From positions 1 to 6,402 of the forward strand of contig SBFY01000072.1 of the NCBI GenBank assembly GCA_006227085.1: a stretch of DNA of 6,402 nucleotides. The letters run 5' to 3'. Source of the DNA: Gammaproteobacteria bacterium. GTDB taxonomy: Bacteria > Pseudomonadota > Gammaproteobacteria > Pseudomonadales > M0112. A program made the position numbers and the translations under genes. Shown piece by piece: positions 1-6,114 of this stretch. The stretch's first letter is position 1; each line of letters opens with the position of its first letter. The notes beneath the pieces are model-generated. The model was not told the origin of the DNA. It ran no database searches and was given only the letters and a program-made list of their open reading frames with translations.

Positions 1-175
1 ATGGCATCTTGCCTGCAGCGTTTCTCTTTTTGGGGAAGTCCTTTGCTATCTCCAGGATTTTTTCCTGGTTGGTCAGTGCGCTTGGTAGATGCATGGCATC
101 TGGTATACATGTTCCCTTGCTCGAGTAATCCCCGGAAAAACCCTTTATAGCAGAGATGTTAAACAGGTTATGCAT
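1..175 (-). CDS. Partial unrecognised ORF downstream of the GtrA-like gene (5' part only)
   Basis: An ATG at 175-173 opens a frame that stays open for 58 codons to the left edge, so only the N-terminus is visible. It begins MHNLFNISAIKGF and continues as a mixed, soluble-looking sequence with no membrane segment or signal peptide. A charged, helix-prone stretch lies around residues 36-51 (TNQEKILEIAKDFPKK). The start overlaps the 3' end of the GtrA-like gene by 8 nt, which fits the tight packing of this operon and suggests translational coupling. I see no good Shine-Dalgarno sequence before the ATG. I do not recognise the family and assign no function. Doubts: the piece is short, and a second frame starting with ATG at 110-108 behind AAGGGA is also open to the edge, although its product is a very basic, less protein-like sequence. 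More sequence to the left would settle which frame is real. Confidence 0.45.
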   Translation of the reverse strand, partial: MHNLFNISAIKGFSGDYSSKGTCIPDAMHLPSALTNQEKILEIAKDFPKKRNAAGKMP

Positions 176-605
176 TGTCGTGGATTTTTGGTTGGTGTTT
201 CTTGAATGTAAAATACTTGTGCCCAAGAAAGCTCGTGAATACAGGAATGCCAATGCCTATTGCGTGAGCAATTTCTTTTCGGAAAATTCCTATGGATAAA
301 ACTGGTAGCAAATATTCTGCCAGCAATATGCTGATGCACCAGGTCTGCATGACTGCTAAACCATTGATGATGCAAAAGTGTATAGCTTCTCTTTTGTTTG
401 AGTGCTGGCTGGGTTCAAAAACCTGCGTCTTGAATAAAGTGAATGCCACGACCATGCCGGTGAAATAGGCGAAAATAATGGCCGAGCTGTAACTGAGGCC
501 AAACCAGTATTCATACACCATGCGTGAGCCAAAGTTTGCGGCTGCAGCAATCCCGCCTGAAACCAGGAATCGCAGGAATTGGGGCGTGAGGAATTCCTTG
601 TGCAT
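168..605 (-). CDS. GtrA-like family small integral membrane protein (145 aa)
   Basis: GtrA-like proteins (PF04138) are inner-membrane proteins with four helices, usually 120-150 residues. They are proposed to help move or present polyprenyl-phosphate-linked sugars across the membrane for O-antigen, teichoic acid or arabinan modification. Seen here: about four hydrophobic segments (roughly residues 10-30, 38-60, 76-98 and 112-128). The family's N-terminal pattern is present (QFLRFLVSGG followed by a small-residue-rich stretch to N24), as is its C-terminal signature (FLGHKYFTF, 126-134). I chose the ATG at 605-603 because it gives the normal family length and directly fuses with the stop of the upstream FAD gene (TGATG). 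A longer frame starting at 758 would add 51 Arg- and Gly-rich residues that lie entirely inside that gene. The gene is AT-rich (37-45% GC in hand-counted 60-base rows) next to a 68% row just upstream. The transported substrate is not identifiable. The family assignment is solid. Confidence 0.88.
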   Translation of the reverse strand: MHKEFLTPQFLRFLVSGGIAAAANFGSRMVYEYWFGLSYSSAIIFAYFTGMVVAFTLFKTQVFEPSQHSNKREAIHFCIINGLAVMQTWCISILLAEYLLPVLSIGIFRKEIAHAIGIGIPVFTSFLGHKYFTFKKHQPKIHDNA

Positions 606-1900
606 CAGCCGCCCGCCAGTTCCGACAGTTCCCGGCCGACGCGCAGGCTTTCGGTGACTGAGCGATCTTGTGGGTAGTAAGAGGCCGTGTCGGCCATGAA
701 GAGTCCTTCCAGTAAGCCAGACATGGGTGGGATCAGTTTTGAAAACCCTGGCACACATACGGTTTGCGCAAAGTGATAGCGTGACAAGTGCGCATCAAGT
801 ACCCAGTCATCGGTAAAGTCCGGGTTCACTTGCCGGAATACCGGTAGTAGCTCACTCATGTGTTGTTCCAGTGTCCACTGGTACTTGGGATGGGTCTGCG
901 GCATGTAGCAGGGCACATAGGCTGTATGGACATTGAGGGGGTTCAGGTTCCCGTATTCGATGATGCCCGGTATCGGTAATTGCTCATCTGTGATGTTGGT
1001 CCAGAAATTGGGTGTCAGCGGCTGCTTGAGTTTGAGGATGATCGTGCAGACACCAATGTTCCTGATGGAGCGGATGCGTTCCAGCCATGCTTCAGGTAAG
1101 TCAGGGATCATGGGAGGCACATAGGGTAGCGGAATGGTCGATACCACGGTGTCGAAAGGCAGGTGTTCACCGGCAATCTCGATGCCGTTGACCCGTCCAT
1201 GATGGGTGGTGACGCGGTCCACCTTGGCATGGGTACGCAAGATCACACCTTGCTGTGTCAGTCGCTGCTCCAGTGCATTGATCAGTGTTTGTGTACAGCC
1301 TTCCAGGTAACCGAGCTCTTCGTGAAACAGGTTGGCGCGGCTTTGGGCGACGCGCTGGATGCGGGCGGCAATCCATGCGGCGGATATATCATCCTGGAAT
1401 TCATAAAATTTGAGTGCCATCAGTTGCTTCCACAATGCCTGATAGCCTTTTTTACCCAGCCACTTCTCCAGCCAATCGCGTGCCCGGATTGTGTCAAGAT
1501 CCTTGAAGTCCTTGCGCTGTTTGGTGGCCATGACCTGCAGGCCATAACGGAACTTGGTGAAGATGTCGAGATTGGGGAAAGTCAGCAGGGCAGCAGGGGT
1601 GCCCCATTCGTGCAGTTTTCCGCCATGGAAAAGCCCCATGCGGGTTCGCTTCCAGCGTAATTTCCCACTGATCCCCAGTTCTTCCAGCAAGGCAAAATAG
1701 TCGTAATCGGTTTTACACAGGAAGTGGAAGTAGCGCTCGATTTCCAGGCCGTTGAAATCGAAACTGACGGACATGCCGCCCATGCGTGGTCCGGCCTCCA
1801 GCACGGTCACCCGGTGTCCCGCCTTGTTGAGGTGATATGCGCATGCCAGCCCCATGGGGCCGCCGCCGATCACCGCGATATTCTTGGGGTTCTCTGTCAT
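605..1900 (-). CDS. FAD/NAD(P)-dependent oxidoreductase, amine-oxidase/HemY-like (431 aa)
   Basis: This is a flavoprotein of the amine-oxidase/protoporphyrinogen-oxidase/UDP-galactopyranose-mutase fold. Seen: an N-terminal dinucleotide-binding unit with GGGPMG (12-17), an acidic residue at the end of strand 2 (E35, in VLEAG), and the following RMGG (39-42) typical of this superfamily. A middle substrate-binding region covers roughly 60-340. A C-terminal FAD-closing motif, GLFMADTASYYP then a helix with SVTESLRVG, lies at 399-422. There is no signal peptide or membrane helix, so it should be cytoplasmic or membrane-peripheral. Relatives of this general class occur in polysaccharide and lipid-sugar gene clusters and are often annotated only as 'NAD(P)/FAD-dependent oxidoreductase'. 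Placement between an SDR and a GtrA-like protein suggests oxidation, reduction or isomerisation of a sugar or isoprenoid-linked intermediate (inference). The ATG at 1900-1898 is 3 nt after the SDR stop, behind a weak AGG. It is the only start that keeps the intact GxGxxG. The reaction is unknown. Confidence 0.85.
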   Translation of the reverse strand: MTENPKNIAVIGGGPMGLACAYHLNKAGHRVTVLEAGPRMGGMSVSFDFNGLEIERYFHFLCKTDYDYFALLEELGISGKLRWKRTRMGLFHGGKLHEWGTPAALLTFPNLDIFTKFRYGLQVMATKQRKDFKDLDTIRARDWLEKWLGKKGYQALWKQLMALKFYEFQDDISAAWIAARIQRVAQSRANLFHEELGYLEGCTQTLINALEQRLTQQGVILRTHAKVDRVTTHHGRVNGIEIAGEHLPFDTVVSTIPLPYVPPMIPDLPEAWLERIRSIRNIGVCTIILKLKQPLTPNFWTNITDEQLPIPGIIEYGNLNPLNVHTAYVPCYMPQTHPKYQWTLEQHMSELLPVFRQVNPDFTDDWVLDAHLSRYHFAQTVCVPGFSKLIPPMSGLLEGLFMADTASYYPQDRSVTESLRVGRELSELAGG

Positions 1901-1903
1901 GAC

Positions 1904-2881
1904 CTAGCGTTCCAGTACGACTTGGCTCCAGGGACGGGTGGTGAAGGTTTCTGCCAAGGCCGTGTCCAGTGGCGTGGGAGTAAAGCCAAAAACCTGCTGC
2001 ATGTCTACGCCAGTGAATACATCGCCGGCCGTGAGGGCGTCGAGCTGGTCCGCCGTGAAGGGTGGATTCTTGCTGAACATGGCATAGGCCTTGAGCAGTA
2101 TGGCAAAAAAGCGGGTGGGAATGGTCAGGACCAGGCAATGGTGGCCGCAGAGCACGCGGATCCGCCGTATCAGGTCAATGTAGTCCATGCCATCGGGTCC
2201 GACCAGGTCGTACACGGCATTGGCGGGTTGTTTTTCCATGCAGGTCACCAGTGCCCGGCAGAGATCGCGTACATACAGGGGTTGGCGCAAGTAGCGCCCA
2301 TCGCCAGGGATGGGGAATACCGGGCTTTTGCCCATGAAGCGCGATAGCCAACCCAGGTGCTTGCGGTCAAACCATCCGAACATCAGCGTGGGTCGCAGGA
2401 TGCAGTGGGGAATGCCGCTGCTGGCCACCAGTTGCTCCTGCCCGCTTTTGCTGCGCACATAATCATCATCGGCGACCGAGTTCACAACCGAAGAACTGAT
2501 ATGCACGATATAAGGGACGTGGTGCTGGCGGCAGGCCTCCAGGGCATGACGTGTGGAGTCGAGCGTATTGCGGACAAACGTGTCACTGTGTTTGGCGCCG
2601 ATCTGGGCTTGTAGCTGGAACAGGCACTGGGCGTCCGCAAAGGCGTCCTGCCAGCTGCCCGCTTGGCTCATGTCGGCTTCAATGATGGTGATGTCCGGGT
2701 TGAAGCGCTGGAGGATCGCCAGGTTGGCGCGGTGGCTGTCGATGGCTGTGATGCGGGAATACCCGCGCTCACGCAATAGCATCACCAGGTTTTGGCCAAC
2801 CAGCCCAGCCGCCCCGGTGATCACCAGGTGTGGTTGGGCGTCGGCTGACACGATCGTAGGTAAATCAATGGGATAAGTCAT
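1904..2881 (-). CDS. NAD-dependent epimerase/dehydratase-type SDR (325 aa)
   Basis: This is an extended/atypical short-chain dehydrogenase of the kind acting on nucleotide sugars or on 3-beta-hydroxysteroid-like substrates. Seen: the Rossmann motif TGAAGLVG (22-29) and Asp48 at the end of strand 2 (AIDSH), which favours NAD over NADP. Also present are an EAD at 68-70, the serine strand ISSS (128-131), the catalytic pair Y141 and K145 (YVRSK), and the substrate-loop signature RPTLMFG (163-169). The C-terminal part, about 190-325, is the variable substrate domain. There is no transmembrane segment. It is the first gene of the leftward operon and is followed after 3 nt by the FAD oxidoreductase. 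I kept the ATG at 2881-2879 although no Shine-Dalgarno sequence precedes it, because the next in-frame ATG lies beyond the glycine motif. The epimerase/dehydratase fold is certain enough. Whether it epimerises, reduces or dehydrates, and which sugar it uses, cannot be said. Confidence 0.87.
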   Translation of the reverse strand: MTYPIDLPTIVSADAQPHLVITGAAGLVGQNLVMLLRERGYSRITAIDSHRANLAILQRFNPDITIIEADMSQAGSWQDAFADAQCLFQLQAQIGAKHSDTFVRNTLDSTRHALEACRQHHVPYIVHISSSVVNSVADDDYVRSKSGQEQLVASSGIPHCILRPTLMFGWFDRKHLGWLSRFMGKSPVFPIPGDGRYLRQPLYVRDLCRALVTCMEKQPANAVYDLVGPDGMDYIDLIRRIRVLCGHHCLVLTIPTRFFAILLKAYAMFSKNPPFTADQLDALTAGDVFTGVDMQQVFGFTPTPLDTALAETFTTRPWSQVVLER

Positions 2882-2899
2882 GATTGGGGTATTTATTCT

Positions 2900-2926
2900 T
2901 TGCCAAACTCTAACTTTTGCTATCCT
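2900..2926 (+). promoter_or_regulatory. Probable sigma-70 promoter for the hydrolase-antiporter pair
   Basis: A -35-like TTGCCA (2900-2905, 5 of 6 consensus bases) is followed after a short 15-bp spacer by TATCCT (2921-2926, 4 of 6). The -10 is preceded by TG one base away (2918-2919), giving an extended -10 that can compensate for the spacer. Transcription would start near 2933 and give a leader of about 23 nt before the ATG at 2956. The prediction is from sequence pattern only. Confidence 0.4.
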
Positions 2927-2936
2927 TGTTCGTCAA
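2907..2936 (-). promoter_or_regulatory. Probable sigma-70 promoter for the SDR-FAD-GtrA operon
   Basis: Reading leftward, TTGACG (2936-2931, 5 of 6 consensus bases) is followed after 18 bp by TAGAGT (2912-2907, 4 of 6). Transcription would start near 2900, leaving about 19 nt before the SDR ATG at 2881. Its -35 and -10 boxes interleave with those of the rightward promoter. The prediction is from sequence pattern only. Confidence 0.4.
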
Positions 2937-2955
2937 TAAAAAACCTTTGGAAATC

Positions 2956-4203
2956 ATGAAAATACGACGTTTATTGATCCGGTTGCTGGTGCTGGGCATG
3001 GCGATTGGCGCATTGGTGGTTTACCAGGCCGGGCGTGAGTTGCAGCACATGCCGCGCTTGCAGGCAAATCCCGCACGGGTAGTGATTCCGGCAGAGGGGG
3101 AATCCTTCCCGTCATTCAGGCAACGTGCACGGCAAGCCTTACTGGCCGCTGCGGATATCAAGGCAACGAAAACGGATACGCAATGGCTCGGGCCTTTTGA
3201 TATCGCTCCGGTTATCGGTTGTGATCCTGCGCAGGATCATGGGGTCTTGCTTTTCCACGGCCTGACGGATTCGCCATTTTCATTAAAGGATTTGGCGGGA
3301 CAATTGTCTGCAGCATGCCAGACGGTGCGTGTAGTGCTGTTGCCGGGGCATGGCACAGTACCGGGTGATTTGTCATTGGCCACGCTGGAAGACTGGCGTT
3401 TGACCGTGGATCGTTCCGTGGCCGTTTTCCAGCAGGATCATCCCGGCATGATCCTTGGTGGGTATTCACTGGGTGGGGCACTCGCAGTGGATTTCGCGTT
3501 GCGTCACCCGGAGCAACCGCTGGCAGCCTTGTTGCTGGTTGCACCGGCATTGGCACTGGATTCGGCCGCCTTGTGGGCACTGCCGGTCTTGCAACGCCTG
3601 TCGGGTGCATTGCCACGTTTGGCGTGGCTGGAAATCCATGATGATGAGAACCCGGTGAAATATGAGTCCTTTCCGGTGAATGGTGCCTGGCAGATGGCGC
3701 GGCTGGCCAATGAACTTGCCCGCCATGAACAGAACGGCCAATTACCGGTATGGGCAGCATTGACGGCCGATGATGCGACAGTGGATGCACGCGCTTCGCT
3801 GGATCAATTGTGTGCGTTGGCTGATCCCGGCAAAAGCCGGTTGCTGTGGTATGCCAATGAAGCACATGCAAGCTGTGATCCGGTGGTGTGGGAAAAGCCG
3901 TCAGGCGACGTGCTGGACTATTCCCATTTGGCCTTGCCGTTCAGTCCTGCGAATCCGGTTTACGGCGAACATCCCTTGTATTACAACTGTGTGCATTACC
4001 CGGCACACGAGTTGCAGTGGCGTCTCTGCAAAGGATTGGAAACACTCAAGGATACGGTGCCCATGCTGGGGGAGATTACTCCGCAGAATCTTGAATTACC
4101 GCTATTGCGGCGCCTGACTTATAATCCCTCTTTCGATGCCATGTCGGCCGATGTGCGGGCCTTTGTCCATCAATTACCCATTCATTCACTGCCAGCGGAT
4201 TGA
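2956..4203 (+). CDS. Membrane-anchored alpha/beta-hydrolase, esterase/lipase-like (415 aa)
   Basis: A serine hydrolase of the alpha/beta fold (Hydrolase_4/S33-like), probably an esterase or lipase held on the periplasmic face of the inner membrane. Seen: a basic N-terminus (K2, R4, R5, R9) then a hydrophobic helix (about 6-24) with no lipobox and no clear signal-peptidase site, so an anchor is likelier than cleavage. The oxyanion-hole strand has HGLTDSPF (101-108), followed by LLPGHGTVPGD (128-138). The nucleophile elbow is GYSLGG (169-174, Ser171). The acid is probably Asp273 (ADDATVD) and the base His323 (DYSHLAL). Residues about 195-265 form a cap insertion. Six cysteines (89, 121, 286, 307, 345, 358) would suit an oxidising compartment. 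I chose the ATG at 2956, behind TTTGGAAA, over an upstream TTG at 2917 that lies within the promoter. The antiporter gene follows after 29 nt, probably in one operon. The substrate is unknown. Confidence 0.86.
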   Translation: MKIRRLLIRLLVLGMAIGALVVYQAGRELQHMPRLQANPARVVIPAEGESFPSFRQRARQALLAAADIKATKTDTQWLGPFDIAPVIGCDPAQDHGVLLFHGLTDSPFSLKDLAGQLSAACQTVRVVLLPGHGTVPGDLSLATLEDWRLTVDRSVAVFQQDHPGMILGGYSLGGALAVDFALRHPEQPLAALLLVAPALALDSAALWALPVLQRLSGALPRLAWLEIHDDENPVKYESFPVNGAWQMARLANELARHEQNGQLPVWAALTADDATVDARASLDQLCALADPGKSRLLWYANEAHASCDPVVWEKPSGDVLDYSHLALPFSPANPVYGEHPLYYNCVHYPAHELQWRLCKGLETLKDTVPMLGEITPQNLELPLLRRLTYNPSFDAMSADVRAFVHQLPIHSLPAD

Positions 4204-4232
4204 GCGGGCATTGACCCAGGGAAGAAATCAGT

Positions 4233-6101
4233 ATGTTGCATTCAGCGGCATTGGTGCTGGCTTTCATAGGCATGATTGGCCTGGCATGCCAGTGGGTATC
4301 GTGGTCACTGCGTTTGCCGGCGATCCTGTTCCTGATCCTGGCCGGTATCCTGTTCGGGCCGGTGATGGGTGTGGTCAAGCCGGATGCCATGTTTGGCGAC
4401 CTGCTGCTGCCCTTGGTGTCACTCAGTGTTGCCATCATCCTGTTTGAAGGCAGTTTGACGCTGCGCTTCGATGAACTGCGTGGCATGGGGCATGTGGTTC
4501 GTCGGGTCATTGTGATTGGTGCGCCGATTACCTGGGCCGTGATCACGGGCGTGACCTTCCTGGTGCTGGAAGTGCCATTCGAAGTGGCGTTGCTGTTCGG
4601 TGCACTGGTGGTCGTCACTGGGCCGACCGTGATTGTGCCGATGTTGCGTACCGTACGCCCCAACTCACGGATCGCCAATGTGTTGCGCTGGGAAGGGATC
4701 GTGATTGACCCGATCGGTGCGCTGCTGGCGGTCCTGGTGTACGAATACATTGTGTCCAGTGCGTTGACCGATGCGTGGGTGCACACGATGTGGCTGTTTG
4801 CCCGCGTGGTCTTCATTGGCGGTTGCCTGGGTGCCGCGATGGGCTATGGGCTGGGCGTGATCCTGCGGCGCCATTGGTTGCCGGAATACCTGCAAGGGTT
4901 TGCGACCTTTGTGCTGGTGTTGTTCACCTTTGCGCTTTCCAATGAACTGGTTGAGGAATCCGGTTTGCTGGCGGTCACGGTGATGGGTATGTGGCTGGCC
5001 AATATGCGTGGTGTTTTTGTCGAGGATATCCTGTCATTCAAGGAGCACCTGACGATCTTGCTGATCTCCGGGCTGTTTATCCTGTTGGCGGCCCGCATTG
5101 ATTTGTTTGCGGTATTGGCATTGGGTTGGCCGCCGTTGCTGGTATTGCTGGCGATACAGTTTTGTGCACGGCCCTTGTCGATTTTTATTTCGACACTGGG
5201 CGCGAACCTGACCTGGCAGGAAAAAAGCCTGATTGCATGGATTGGCCCGCGCGGTATCGTGGCGGCCGCGGTGTCGGCACTGTTTGCCTTGCGGCTTGAG
5301 GAAATCGGCTTCGAGAATGCCGACCTGCTGGTGTCGATGACCTTTATCATCATTATTGGCACGGTGGTCTTGCAAAGTGCCACCGCGCGTCCCCTGGCAA
5401 GGTTGCTGGATGTGGCAGAACCGGATCCCGAAGGCGTGCTGTTTGTCGGCGCCAACCGTGTCGCCCGTGCGATGGCCTCCGCCCTGAAAGAGGCTGGTAT
5501 CAAGGTGCTGCTGGTGGATGCCAGCTGGGAGAACATCCGTGAAACCCGTATGCAGGGGCTCGATACGTTTTACGGTAACCCGGTATCCGCCTATACCGAC
5601 AAATACCTCGACATGGCTGGCTTGGGCAGGTTGCTGGCGGTAGCGCCACAGCGGGAAACCAATGTGTTGGCCAGTTTGCGTTACCGGCCGGAGTTCGGGC
5701 GTGAAAACATCTATACCCTCAATACCTCTATCGAAGTGAGCTCGGGCAAGCACAGTGTTGCCGAAGAATTGAAAGGGTATGTGATTGCTGATGAAGAGCT
5801 GACTTTCAGCAAGTTCTCCAGCTTGTTGAGCCAGGGAGCGAAACTGCGCAAAACGCAATTGACGGATAATTTTGGTTTCAAGCAATACCGGGAAACCAAC
5901 GAGGATGTGTACCTGCTGTTTGCCATCGACAAGCGAGGGCGACTGCATGTGTTTTCCGAAGGCCGTGCTTTTGAGCCTGAAGCCGGCTGGATCATCCTGT
6001 GCCTGGATTACAAGGATACGGCCCAGGCCATCGCAGCCCGCCAGCAGAAGGAAGACGACGAGCTTGCTCGCCAGTCAGAGCTGCCGGGGCTGGACGCCTG
6101 A
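4233..6101 (+). CDS. CPA1/NhaP-type cation:proton antiporter with C-terminal Rossmann (TrkA-N/RCK-like) domain (622 aa)
   Basis: This inner-membrane antiporter likely exchanges Na+ or K+ for protons in pH and ion homeostasis. Seen: about 13 hydrophobic segments in residues 4-382. The ion-site region has VVTGPTVIVPMLR (127-139) and WEGIVIDPIGA (153-163, with E154 and D159). The family's GPRGIVAAAVSAL helix (338-350) carries R340. After the membrane part, residues about 400-475 form a Rossmann unit (VLFVGANRVARAMASAL, then LLVDAS with D429), as in RCK/TrkA-N domains. Residues about 540-592 look like a small beta-rich domain. The Gly motif is degenerate (G406-x4-A411), so nucleotide binding is uncertain. 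Compared with classical NhaP, the Asp of TDP is Gly130 and the Asn before the ion-site Asp is Ile158. Translation starts at 4233 behind AGGGAAG (4218-4224). The gene ends facing a convergent CBS-protein gene. The exported ion cannot be decided from sequence. Confidence 0.9.
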   Translation: MLHSAALVLAFIGMIGLACQWVSWSLRLPAILFLILAGILFGPVMGVVKPDAMFGDLLLPLVSLSVAIILFEGSLTLRFDELRGMGHVVRRVIVIGAPITWAVITGVTFLVLEVPFEVALLFGALVVVTGPTVIVPMLRTVRPNSRIANVLRWEGIVIDPIGALLAVLVYEYIVSSALTDAWVHTMWLFARVVFIGGCLGAAMGYGLGVILRRHWLPEYLQGFATFVLVLFTFALSNELVEESGLLAVTVMGMWLANMRGVFVEDILSFKEHLTILLISGLFILLAARIDLFAVLALGWPPLLVLLAIQFCARPLSIFISTLGANLTWQEKSLIAWIGPRGIVAAAVSALFALRLEEIGFENADLLVSMTFIIIIGTVVLQSATARPLARLLDVAEPDPEGVLFVGANRVARAMASALKEAGIKVLLVDASWENIRETRMQGLDTFYGNPVSAYTDKYLDMAGLGRLLAVAPQRETNVLASLRYRPEFGRENIYTLNTSIEVSSGKHSVAEELKGYVIADEELTFSKFSSLLSQGAKLRKTQLTDNFGFKQYRETNEDVYLLFAIDKRGRLHVFSEGRAFEPEAGWIILCLDYKDTAQAIAARQQKEDDELARQSELPGLDA

Positions 6102-6114
6102 GCTTTTTCAGGCG
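6095..6114. terminator. Palindromic stem-loop between convergent genes, possible bidirectional terminator
   Basis: CGCCTGA (6095-6101) and TCAGGCG (6108-6114) form a perfect 7-bp, GC-rich stem with a six-base loop (6102-6107, GCTTTT). The antiporter stop lies in the left arm and the CBS gene's stop in the right arm. No T-tract follows the stem on either strand, so it does not meet the classic intrinsic-terminator pattern. It could still pause polymerase or protect 3' ends from both directions. Confidence 0.35.

Noticed and set aside
52..68. Hairpin CCAGGA-TTTTT-TCCTGG
   Set aside because: It is a perfect but only 6-bp stem, inside the left-edge open frame, with no T-tract on either side. It is probably chance and not a terminator.
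606..758. 51-codon upstream extension of the GtrA-like gene starting with ATG at 758
   Set aside because: The added peptide is Arg/Gly/His-rich, lies wholly within the FAD gene and would give a non-family N-terminus. The TGATG junction at 605 is the natural start.
1724..2347. 207-codon rightward open frame spanning the SDR/FAD junction
   Set aside because: It runs antisense to two well-supported genes, has no recognisable domain, and its composition fits a shadow frame.
2917..2955. TTG start at 2917 that would lengthen the hydrolase by 13 residues
   Set aside because: It would overlap the predicted -10 region and put a polar stretch before the basic membrane-anchor start. The ATG at 2956 has a better upstream GGA and a typical anchor sequence.
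4076..4816. 246-codon leftward open frame opposite the hydrolase/antiporter junction
   Set aside because: It is Thr/Ser/Arg-rich low-complexity sequence with no motif, antisense to two clear genes.
5034..5948. 304-codon open frame antisense to the antiporter
   Set aside because: Its product is Gln/His/Arg-rich with no domain, motif or ribosome-binding site. It is an open shadow of a GC-rich coding strand.
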